Assembly (NCBI GenBank): GCA_038502055.1
Contig: JAXRKN010000040.1
Location: 124,001-188,000 of the forward strand
Length of the DNA: 64,000 nt
Direction: 5' to 3'
DNA from: Tanytarsus gracilentus
Lineage: Eukaryota > Arthropoda > Insecta > Diptera > Chironomidae
The notes below the pieces were generated by a model. That model was not told the DNA's origin. It made no database searches and was given only the letters and a program-made list of their open reading frames with translations. Both the position numbers and the translations under genes were made by a program. Below, piece after piece: positions 1 to 12,000 of the stretch; position 1 is the stretch's first letter; each line of letters opens with the position of its first letter.

Positions 1-772
1 TTTGCTTTTATTATTCTGACTCACTGAGTGTGAAATTGGAAAATTTCATTAATATAAAATTTTAGCTACTTCTCAAACGTGCCAACATGAAAAATAATGT
101 GAAAAGGGTGAATGAGTGTCAAACTCATTTTGTCGTTTTGCCTTTGTCAATTTAGATTTTCATTGTCGATGATGAAAATTTGTTTAGCGAATAAACAAAG
201 CACTTGACTGTTGATGATTCTTGTCCCTGAAAGATTTCTAGTTTTTTCAAGTTTTTTAGATTCTCATGACATTTAAAATTATTTAAAAAAGTTTTGCTTA
301 CATTTTTTGAAACATTTAAAAACTCAAAAGGGATGAAAAAGAAATTTATTAATATTTCATGTGAATTTTATATTTTCTTACTTTTATATCAAAACTTTTA
401 TTGTTGTCTCCAATTTTTCCTCCTCTAAAGAATTTTAAAGATGAAATCAATTGAGTCAATTTTTATCATCTACAAAATAAGTTGTTACATTTATTTTTTA
501 TCGACACAAACAAGCGCTGAAGAGTTCTCACTTCATCCACCGGAGAAGCGCAACAGCAAAGTAAATTTTTCTACACCGCTTAGTGTTAATTAACAAAAGA
601 GTGAACACACATGGTGTATCTTACAATGTCAACGAAGATGTTTGCTCAATTTTCCACCAAGTCAGCGAAGTGACTTTTTCTATGATATGTGAAGAAGAAG
701 AAAATAAGTTCAAGTACAAAAATCCATTGAGACTCTCTTCAGCCGTACAAATTTATGAAATATTGCTAGCAA
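1..772. other. AT-rich non-coding flank
   Basis: No supportable gene. Short open frames here (for example at 583-777) are AT-rich and match no family I know. The last part is the upstream region of the gene starting at 959. Confidence 0.5.
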
Positions 773-807
773 TATAAAAAGCAGTGCTGCGACAGAGTAA
801 TTCATTC
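773..807 (+). promoter_or_regulatory. TATA box and initiator of the gene at 959
   Basis: TATAAAAA lies at 773-780 and an initiator-like TCATTC at 802-807, placing the likely +1 A at 804, 31 nt after the first T of the TATA box. This is the standard metazoan spacing. The 5' UTR would be about 155 nt to the ATG at 959. Confidence 0.6.
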
Positions 808-958
808 GTTCCATCACTCTCATTCCAGTAAGAAGCAAATGCAAAGTTGATAAAACGTGCTTTATTACATTATTTAGTGAACTTTTATTAAATCAAATCC
901 TCATCGCTATCTCATATCGAATTTAATTCAATCAAATTTTAAATTCATTCAACCAATC

Positions 959-1768
959 ATGAAGCAATTTGCAGTGACCAGTGTGACATTATTATTTGTG
1001 GTACATGCAGTGTTGGGTGAAGCCAATGTTCAAATTAAGCCAATTGCGAATGATAAATCTGGCGGAAAAAATGATTTGAAACCTGAGGAAGCGCGCTATC
1101 GGGATCCAATTATGCCGGAATATTATCAAGGCAATCGTCAAGGATTTGTGACATCTAACTTTATGGATAACTATGGAGCTTATGATCGTTACGGATATAA
1201 CAATTACGATGCCAAACCAACAACTACCTTTTTAGAAAAATTTGGATTAAACAAATATGGAAATGATTACAATAACCGTGAGAGATATGGAGCAAGTGAG
1301 TTAAAAATAGTTTTGATATTTTATAAAATTTAATTTTATTACAAAAATTAGATTATGGTATAAACACTCCCATTGTGAGTCCATTGGAAACTAAATTCGG
1401 TTCTTTGGGTTCTTTCGGTAAGCCATACCCACCACAACCTACTGATGGAGGTGCCATTTTCGGTCCATACGGGCAAGGATATCCAACAATGGGAATTTTG
1501 CCACCAGAACTCGAGAAGAAGGCTTCAGTTGTTTTACCTCTTGCCGGCGCTGCCTTACTTGGTAAATAATTATTATTTATTTTTAAATAAACAAATTTTT
1601 CAAATAAAATCTTCAGGAATTGCTACATACGCACTCGTGACTGGAGCTGGTATCGCTGTTTCCGGCCCTGTGATAGGAAAAAGAAGAAAGCGTTCAGTCT
1701 TCGATGAAAAAGTCGAACAACATCTCGCATACCGTGCCCAAAAGAAGCAACAGAAATCTCAGCAATAA
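959..1768 (+). CDS. Small secreted or membrane protein, unrecognised family (3 exons)
   Basis: Exons 959-1295, 1352-1561 and 1617-1768 join in frame (both introns phase 1, 56 and 55 nt, GT/AG) to give 232 residues. The N-terminus is a clear signal peptide (hydrophobic stretch to about residue 20, ending VLG). A Tyr/Asn/Gly-rich middle follows (repeated YG, NYD, NKYG), then a Pro/Gly-rich part. The third exon continues a hydrophobic, Ala/Gly-rich segment (PLAGAALLG, then ATYALVTGAGIAV) long enough to span a membrane. After it comes KRRKRS, a furin-like basic site, and a Gln/Lys-rich tail. The downstream AATAAA at 2236-2241 is a possible poly(A) signal. I do not recognise the family; a cuticle- or matrix-associated secreted protein is one possibility, a type I membrane protein another. 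The gene structure is well supported, the role is not. Confidence 0.8.
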
Positions 1769-4700
1769 GAAGGAAAAACTTAGTCTATGCCAAGACATTA
1801 CTTTAATTGAAACCATAATGGAATTGTACAGTGAGACAAAAAGAAGTCGAAAAATTATTAAAATGCCTTGAATCAAATTTATTATACTCAACATCACAAC
1901 ACTTTTGAATAATGTTGAAAGTTTTTCTGTCGTTTTCAGCTCTCATGAATTTAATTATAATTACAAAGCATTAAGCATTAATTATTCATTTCATTTGCGC
2001 GAGATGATGATAAAAAGAATTATTTCTCCAAATGAGCCGTTGAAAATTGTTAAAGACGATGCTCTCAAAAAGGATTTTCCATCTTCGCTAGAAATATAAT
2101 TTAATTATAGCGAATAAGATGCAATTAATCCTGCAATCATTCATCAACGATACTCGGTGTATATAATAGGGTTATGATGAATTGCTTCATGGAATGATGA
2201 AATGTTACTTTAATAGCGGAAAGTATGATGAGGATAATAAAATTATTTCAGCACAGCAATAAAAAAATTCTAAAGCATAGCAAATTTATTTTAAATTCTT
2301 TTTGATTGAATTAGAAAAAAAAATATTTAAAAATTTTTTGAAGAACGAAAAATAATATTATTTTAGTCGCATCTGCTCGTGTAAGCTGCAAAAAATCCTT
2401 TTTTCTCGTTTTATGATTGATTGCATGGCTTCAGTTAATTCAGTGCAGATTCAATGTCATTGAGCTACGTAAGCAATAAAGTTGGACGCATGTTGATTGA
2501 AAATAAAGAAAAATTGTGTAAAATCAGCACATTTGATGTGGAAAGCACCAACAACTAATATTTCCGGTTGATTGAAAAAGAATCAAGTTTACCTGTGCAC
2601 AAAAAGCACTGTAAAAAAATTTCTCTCCACTCACTCGCAATGTGTGCACGTTTCGATTGTAACACTGGACATGTGGAAGTGAAAAGGGAGCAGAAAAAAG
2701 GAGTTTATGTCTGCAAATCTCACCGAAACTAAATTAAAAAGAAAAAATTGGAGATAGTTTCCATCCATAAAAATGCTTCATAAATATAGATGACGATGTG
2801 ATCTCTCGCAGAGAGTGATGTTCTTTGTAATTGGATCTGAATCATTTATTGTCTTTTGCTTACTTGCATGTTTGGAGTCGAGAGCATCATTCACGATTTT
2901 TAATTAAAAAGAAGAGGATTTGCGACGGTGTGTGACACGAAATTTTTATTGTGAGCTTTAAAAAAATTAAATTATTCGTTTTAAATAAATTTTAAACCAA
3001 TAATTGTTTAGAGAGAAATTTTAATTTGCCAGAGAGAAAAAATCATTTAAATTGATGCGGGAAATAAAAAAATATTCTCAGCAAAATTTAATTACCAAAT
3101 AAAAAAATTTATCTTTCCCCAAGCAGCATCGCATACCGTACAGTTCAATTTGAATAATTGAATCATTTATAATTGAGCGTTGAATTATCTCACTGTGTTC
3201 TCTGGTTTTTAATCCTCGGCAGACAGATATTTGAGCTAAAAGCTTTTTATTATTTGAGTGTTTCGTCCGAAAAATATTTGTTTAATAATGAATTTGTCGC
3301 ACCGCATACAAACCGACACAAAAGCTCTTTTGCCAAAATCTCAATATTAATTGTTGGCATGTCTCTCGTGTCACTGTCACATTTATAAATTGTTTCCAAA
3401 AGCTAATTAAGAATCAATTTGATAAATGAACCGCTCTATTCTGATAATTGATTTGAAATTTAATTTGAGGATTGGTCAATTGACCGAGTGGCTTTTATAT
3501 TTATCGAATTAAGTGCTCGAGAGAGAGAGATTGAGTGAGGGAGAATTGACCAATTTGAAAATTTTCAATTTGATGTGGTTCAATTTGTGGCATCCTCTAA
3601 CATTTGATTTTCCTCTCTGTGATAATTTTTGTAGACTTTTCCCTCAGAAAATTGAGCAACTGCCATGTGCCGTTCTCTCTCGAAATTTCCTTTCTCTCGC
3701 TCTCTCTCAATTTTCCTTCTTTATTTACATTTTCACAACACACGTTTTTCTGCACACACAGCAGAAAGAAAAACGGCAATTTTCCGAAAAAAAAGAAAAC
3801 CAGAAAATATTTTCCAAATGACTGCTTCAGTCTTCGCTTGTGTTTACACCACGTTAGACGCATTTTCTTTCCTCTCTTTAAAATATTAATTTACGGAGCG
3901 CGGAAAACGGAAATTTCGAAGAAAATATTTCTCATACGTCGAATAATATCGCATTAATAAAGGTGTTTACAAAATATATGTTTTAAATTAATATCGCCGC
4001 ATGTCAAAATACAACTGTCTTCGTGTCGCGCAAAAAATATATTTTTAAAAATACCGAAAATACAAAAAAAAAGAGATTGATAAGCATGAGACACGGATGA
4101 GAAATTTACAAAGTGCATATGAAAAGTTGAAACAAAAATATATTTTGACCGCAAACACGCGAGCGATGGGAATAAATTGAGACAGAAAAAACATCGCCAC
4201 ATTGTCTCCAAACGCTATTAAATTCGCTAAAAATAATCAAAGTTTGATTTTTCAAAGACAAGTGTTAATTTTATAAGAAAAACTTTAAAAATTTGATACG
4301 ATTCAGCTGTAGAGAAAAATCAAGCAAAACGTCAAAAAGTAAAAATTCCGGCGAGTGCAAAAAAGACAAGAAAAAGTATGGAAAACATGTGTGATGCTAT
4401 TTTGAAAACATTTTTTGCATGAATTTGAAATTTTAATTTTTTAAAAAATAAAATCAAAAAAATATTTTAATATAGAAAAATTAAAGATTTTTCGAGTATT
4501 ATATTAAAATATAACGATGATCATTAAAAAAATTTAACACACAAAAAAAATTTCTTAAAAAAGATCGCGAAGATCGAAAAATAAAAAGTGCACATAAAAT
4601 TCAAAAATCAAATGAGGCATTAAGAGTGATCACAGTTTGACTAATAAATTTTCGCTAGAAAATTTTTACGGCATTATTTTATACCTTGCAAATTCTTCAC

Positions 4701-7700
4701 ACTCTATTTTTGAGTGTATATAGGAAAACAATGCCTATAACCCAAAACTGCACATAAATCACACTTAGAGGAAAAAATATTATGTATAAATGTCTCTCGT
4801 GAGCTCATTAAAAGAAAGAAAAACTAGAGTTTTTTTATTTCACAATTTACACCGCAAAAATTTGTTTTCCGAGAAAAAAGATGATTTTTCGTGTAACTTC
4901 AACTTTCCTGCTGAGTTGAAATCTTTTATTATTCCCTTCTCGCATCGGAGTACTTCGAAACTTTTTTTTATGGCAATTTTGTATAAATAAAAATTTGAAA
5001 ATTCTACAAAGGAAATTGGCGTTTAAGTGTAAACAAAATGCTGGCGTAAGCACGAAAATAATTTTCATCAATTTACTTCCTTTTGACTTCCAATCTCAAT
5101 TTCATTTCGTCTTGAACTGTGAAAATTGGCATCATCAAAAATTAAAGGTCTTATTTCTAAATCTTCAGCCTGCCTCATCTTACGAGATTGAATTTCTCAC
5201 AAAATTTCCCAATCGAATTGAAAAAAAACTGTAAGGAAGTTTTTGCTTCTCACTCACAGAATCACACTCGTGGGAATTTAAGTGAAAAATAATCTTATGA
5301 AAAATTTACTCGATTCATTCTTTAAACTTTTCTTCAATATTGAAACAATCGGAATGTGTACACAATTTCCGATTCATTAAATTCATATATTGGATGAGCA
5401 AATAGCTCGAGAAAAGAGGAGGAGTTGTGGCATGTAAAGTTTTCACATCGAATTTAATTTCAAAATCACCTCAGTAGCCACAACTTTTAATCAATTAGCT
5501 TCAGTGGTGAGATGAGAGAAAATTTCTATAAGTCAGTGACAATGAGTGAGAGAGAAGTGAAAAGTTTAAAATTGGAGTTGAATGTCAGACTTGGACCCAG
5601 TCAGAAATGTGCTTTAAATTTAATTTGTCGAAAAGTCAAAAAATGTTGCTTAATTTTTTATAAAGTCACGCAAACTTGATTCTCGTCTGGCACGCAACTC
5701 TTTCACTCTCTGGGTCATGAGAGTAAAGTTTTCTGCATGCAAAGTGTCAACATTGTACGATGTCAGTGCACTTTGCGAGTGATGAACAGCTGAACGTTTG
5801 AAGTAGCAAGAAATAGTGCAGAAAATTTTTTAAACAAATGATTTTTCATTTTTGCTTTAGCAGAGCAAAAAATTTACTTCTTTTTCACTGGCATGCATTT
5901 GAAGTTTAAAATATTATAGTTGAAACAAACGTGGTTTAAAATTAACTCTAAACTAAAATAAATCACGCACTAAATTCGTTCTCAAAGAGTGAAGTAAAAA
6001 TGCCAATAAAACTTTAATTAATCATCAAGTAACACCATGAAAACTCGCATACATGAAAGATGTCACTCATCATCGGCCTAACATGACGATACGCGCATAA
6101 AATAAGCCAAATATGTTCTTTCAATTAAAACTTTTATCGTTTTATAATTAAAGGTGCTGAAACTCTCTCATCTTAATATTTTTTCTTTAGACCATCACAT
6201 TTCCATTGAAATTAAATTTACTAAAATATCATTAGTTCGTTTGATGAATGATTTGCTTTTGAAGCAGCAAATTTGAGATACTTAAGCAATTAACTTAGTG
6301 ATGATTTTCAGTGAGTCAATGTGATACCAGTTTTTCCGTGTGAGAAATGTTAAAGTCGAGCATCATACATTTTTTATTTGGCAATCTCAATGTCTCAGAG
6401 GCAATAATCAATGTATTTTCATGTAATACATTATACGCTTACATGATATTTTATTGTTCCATTGCCATTTCCTTCTTTAGTCGCATCCACGAGTGTCTGA
6501 AAGTTGGTGAACACTTATGGCATTGTTGTTGCATGCTCCACATATGAACTGGAGCTGAAATGTGCAATAAAATTTATGCTCGACTGTATGAATATTTCAT
6601 TAATATCGAACATTTTTTCCACTTTTTCCGAATTTACTATAATTCAATATCTAAAGTTGTTGAAGAGAAATGTATGTAAATTTTTTATTGAGCTGATTTC
6701 GGTCTTTCCTCTCGGTTCTTACAATTTTCATTTCCCAAGTGACTTCATTTGTTTTATTCAGGTTCTACTGTTTAAAGCTCGAGTGTTGAGGAATTTTGTT
6801 AAAAATTCTCACAAAAAATGTTAAAAATTTGCATAATATTTTTTACTACAACCAAAAAAATCTCTTTGATTAATGAAGTTGTTAATTTGAGTAATTAAAA
6901 GTATTTTCGTTAAAAATCCCTCTCGTGATTAATGATAAATTAAGCACTTGAACAATCCCCGCAAATACAAATATTAACACACACCCTGTGCCTCCCCTCT
7001 CATCAAATTTAATTGATGTCAATCGCTTTGCATTGGCACAGCGTGTGCAATGATTTTCCAATTTTTTTTCGTCCGTGTGCTGACAGGAAATGATTATAGA
7101 GTTTATATTTTTTATTCTATGTGTGAATGTCACACAAATGAAAATAATATGATAATAGATTGATTGGGAAAATGTAACACAAAAATATTTATTTATTTTT
7201 TTGTCAACACACCCACAATATTTACATAATTTTCCACCCACTCTATATATCGATTATTGTTATATTATTAAATGAGGCAAAAATGTCAATCAGAATCAAC
7301 AGAAGTGAGCGATAACTATCGACTATAAATATTGACATAGTACTAATTAATTAAAGTGTGACTGACATTTGAATCAACACAAGAAAAAAGTTGGTGATAA
7401 TTGAAGGTGTACGACCATAATCAACAAGCGCTAATTAACTGGCAAAAATTAATTTTTACCTGACGATGAGCGTGAATTAATTGCAATCAACTTGGTGACA
7501 TGGAAAAAATTATTGTCATCACACCAGTGAATGTTGACAAAGAGCAGTATTTAAGCAATAAAAATTACTCCCGCTATATGCAAAAGCATTAAATTCACTC
7601 ATGAGTGACAAAACAGCATTCTCTATGTGCACATATAAAAAGTGAGATTCAAATTAAAATTATTGCCATGCGAGAGTTTATTTGCTTTTGATAAGCACAA

Positions 7701-8980
7701 AACGAACATAAAATATAATTCGAGAGCGAGAGAATATGGTTGCAAGCGATGCGCAATGATCATAAAGCGAAAAATGTTGCAGTCATTCTATGTCGAGGAT
7801 GTTATGAGCCTTTTAAACATGGTCATCGTGCAGCTCCTTTATGATTTATCAAAAAAGAAAATTTTATGAGAAATTTAATGACAGGATGTCTTTTTAAACT
7901 TGACGAGTAATTTTTAACATAAAAAATATTAAAGAAAAAACTCTTTTCCAATTTTTGGCCAGATTTCGTGTCAATAAATTTATTAAAAATTCATATTTCA
8001 TGCATTCAGCATTTTCAAACTTCAAGTCTCGAAGCGGCAGTTTAAAAAATAGGACGCATAGAATCGTTGCGGCGAGAGTGAAAAAAGTGAAAATTTGTAT
8101 GCTCAATCGGGACATGCAAATGATGATGCTCGACTTTTGTGCACACAAACACGAATATCTCTATTCGCAACTTTCTATCAGTCGAATTTATGAAAAATTT
8201 AGTATTTTTTAACACCCAAGTGTATCGTTCATTCTTTTCCTCAAATTCACGCTAAATACATTCGTGCGCTCAAATAAGTGAGGGAAAAATTTATTTGAAT
8301 TTGTAGTCAAAAAGTAAAAAATATTTTTCTCATGACTCATGGGAGAAAGGAAAAAAATTTCGAATATTAAACGAGACTTAAAGCATTATAGAGTGCCTTT
8401 GTAAGAATGATATATGTGGTTAGGATCAATTAGTGGCACATTGATTGAGATGGAGAGTATTAGAGATCAAAGGAGCACGATATAATCCCCATTATTAATT
8501 GGCATATCCAATGACAAATATATTAAAGATTCATGTACAAATTTCCTTTTGATCAATCATCGACTCATGCAGACCATATAGATCTCAATGATGTTGTTGA
8601 GCGGTTTTTGCGAACACACAGAGACATATAACAAAAGTCTTTCTCATGCTACTATGTGTTTTAATGCCATCATAGCCTAAAACAGCAAGTTGCTAATTGA
8701 AAATCAATGGGAGATTTCAATTTTCAATAAATTCTCTCTCTCTCTACCTCTGTATGCTCCCTAATATCCTCATCCATTATTAATGAGTACAAAGCATTTC
8801 ACTTTATACCCACACTTGATTGAAAATGATTAAATTGCAATGTATGCATTTGCATTAGGGCGATTGATTTTAAGCTTTTACGTATTTTGTCTTTTGAAAA
8901 TTTGACTTTGTGATCTTTACTTTTTCAATTGCTTGAAATTTTGAAGTTTTATTCATTTAATTTATTTTCTTCTTTTCTAG
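1769..8980. other. Long non-coding stretch
   Basis: Apart from the 3' UTR of the preceding gene, no gene is seen. Open frames are short, on both strands, and dominated by Phe/Lys/Asn/Ile codons as expected from AT-rich DNA. A GA-rich microsatellite-like run lies near 3520-3545. The right end is a splice acceptor (polypyrimidine tract and AG at 8979-8980), so part of this interval is probably the first intron of the gene at 9047, whose 5' exon I cannot place. Confidence 0.5.
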
Positions 8981-9046
8981 ATATTCATAAATATTTTTGC
9001 GGTAAATGCTGAAGCACTCAAAATTTGAATAGTGAAACAACCTAAA

Positions 9047-12000
9047 ATGAAGATGTCAAAACTTTCGAATCAAACAAACTCGCAGGACCCACAGGCTGTT
9101 AATAGTCGAATTTTTGTTGGCAATCTCAACACATTTCAATGCTCAAAAACAGATGTTGAACGAATGTTTCAACGATATGGACGATTGGCAGGTAAGATCT
9201 GTCGCTAGTTTTGATTTAAATTCATTTTCAACGCCTACGTTCGATAATTAAGAGCAATAAATTTATTAATTTTCATTTAAACATGACTTGACGATTTTCA
9301 ATTTAATTGGACTCTTGTCATCATGTTATTGCTGATGCATTTTTATGTTTTTCTTATATATGTAATTAATTTGGTCGAGCGTGATGACTAAGTTGATCAA
9401 CAAAAAATAAATTTTAATTTGCTGACTCTTCTCACGGGAGCGATGAATTTTCACGCAAATAAATTAACTGAAAAGAAAATAATAAAATAAACATGACAAT
9501 CGCATAATGAATTAAATTAAACAAAAAATATCTGATTTATCATGAGAGAAAAATTTTGTCCTCGAGACAGAGAATTGTGGCTTTTATTTTGTCACTCATC
9601 TGTCTCGCGACTCCTTGTGGGTATGTTAATGAACCCAGTTGGAATTTTTATTGTCAAAATTTAAAGTTTTCGTTCTTAACATAATAATTTTTTTAACTGA
9701 TCGTCCATAAAAATTCAAGCGTGAAAAAATATTCACAGAAAAAAAACAAGTGAATTGAGAGAAAATTTTATTAATAAATTATTTATAGCAGTTTTAATTG
9801 AATAATTGAGCAATCGGATTTTCATTCATTGATTTTCCCATCATCGCGGGATTGTTTATCACCATTTGCATTTTATCTGCTGCATATATGTTCTTGCATG
9901 TATGCAGAACCGTGTGATGATGTGGTGAAGAGATAAATGCTCACAATTTTCATCTCTCCCGTATACATTCATTATTTTGCTGCTGAAAATACAATTTTTC
10001 TTGCTGTTAAACTCTTTCCTGTTTAAATTATGGCACAACAGATGATTGTAATCGGTTCAATTGAAGCTACTTATAAATTCACAAGCGTGAGTGGGAATTG
10101 AAAAAACAAATGTTAAATTTATCAGCTGTTAAAATATATTTTTTATCGATTTCGTGTTTTTCCAACTGCATGATAGTTTTAATGATATAATCGTAATGAA
10201 ATTATTTTTATTTGCAGGAATTTCAATGCATAAAGGATACGCTTTTGTACAATTTACGAATCCCTTCGATGCTCGAAATGCGTGCCATGGTGAGGATGGT
10301 CGAACTGTCCTAAGCCAAGTTTTAGGTGAGTCTTAAGAATTTAATCGATTTTTTGTAACATTAACCTCATGTCAGTATTTATGCACAGATATGAAAAACC
10401 AAAAAAAAAATATTATTATTAACATACATTTGCTGCTTTGCAGTCATAAAAATCAACTCTGAAATTAAAAACTTTTCCCTCGCTTAGTAGATTTAAGTTG
10501 CGCGATTGCGTGTCCGCCACGACGTACCTGTTACGGCGTGTTTTCTTTCCCTCGTCTTATAATTTTTTTTAACGCCATGTGGAAAAATATATAAACATTT
10601 TCATCGCACTGTAAAACGAAGAAAAATTTCTTTCATTCGATTTTCTAGAGATTATTAAGCTATTTTCCAACACGTGTGTGTATTAGCACCAACAAAGATT
10701 AATCATAAACTTGATTATCAATTTTCTCACTTTTTTACAAAAATCTTCTATGAAGATGAAAAGCATGAAGATTTCTGTCGCTAGGTGAAAAACTAACATC
10801 ATCAGCTGTAATCGATACAAACAAGCTTTAACATGTTTTAGTTACTCTCGTGAAAGAAATTTTTTAACATATTTCACTAATTTGGAGTGTCATGCATTAA
10901 ACTGTAGGTCATGAGTTTATTGTAGATGACACATAATAGACCTTGCCGTGACAGTAATGTTTAAGCAAGAATATCAACAGGTTCATTCGAAGCTTTTTTG
11001 AGTGTGCAAAATCTATAATATCGATTTATATTCAATATCATTGCACTCCTCAAGTGCTCAACGGATTTGAATACCACTATAGTAAATGTAATGCTTTCAA
11101 TTTGCAATTTATGGAGTAGTAAATTCTCTATTGATACTCATGATAACCTTTTAAGGTTGTTTGAAACACTCAAAAGTTCATTTTTCATATTTAAATATAT
11201 TTTTTTAAATTCTACAAATTTTCACTTTCAATTGCTAATAATTGCCACACGAATGACAATTTACTCAGCTCATTTTTGATCAACGTCGAAACCACATCGC
11301 AGTGACATGAAGAAGAAAGAGTTCAAAAAACGTATACATGCGAGTTAGAGTGATTAAATCAGACATTTCAAAACATTTTGAAGTGAAAATCATTCGCGTT
11401 AATTTTGGCTGGATGCGAGCCAAGAACTGAATGAGTGAGATTTTTTCTCACACATTTTTTTCGTTACATACATTTTCACTGCCGTTGATGACGACGATGA
11501 AAAATACTTTGTGCCATACCATACGAGCTGAATGGCGAGTATGGCATGTTTTGAGTATCAACGCAGTTGAAATATGAGGCGAATAAATTTGAATGCATAA
11601 AGACAAAATATTTTTTGAAAATAAAATTAAGTGACAAAGACATTGACCTGGTGTGAAGTTTTAACACGCATCATTTTCAGTGTCCTTGAGTCTTTATTTT
11701 CGTCGTTGAATTTTAAATTTCCTCTCGATGTTTTTTGATGATTTTATCAAGCGCAAAACATGTCGAAAATAAAATCAGAATTGAGCACATTAGAGAAAAT
11801 AAAGTTTGAATACGTTTTAACCACCTCTCAAATCATCAAAGTGATCATTTTGGTTTCATTGTTTATACTAAGACTAATGCTATTAAGTGTAGATTTACTC
11901 AAAAGAAATTTCGTAAAAATATTTTCGAAATCTCTCAAACACAAATTTCTCGAATAACAAATTTTAAATCAAAAAATTTCTCACTCACCTATTGCAGATG

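Noticed and set aside
3604..3957. 117-codon Phe/Ser-rich frame
   Set aside because: Low-complexity pyrimidine-rich DNA open in several frames on both strands at once, as expected by chance.
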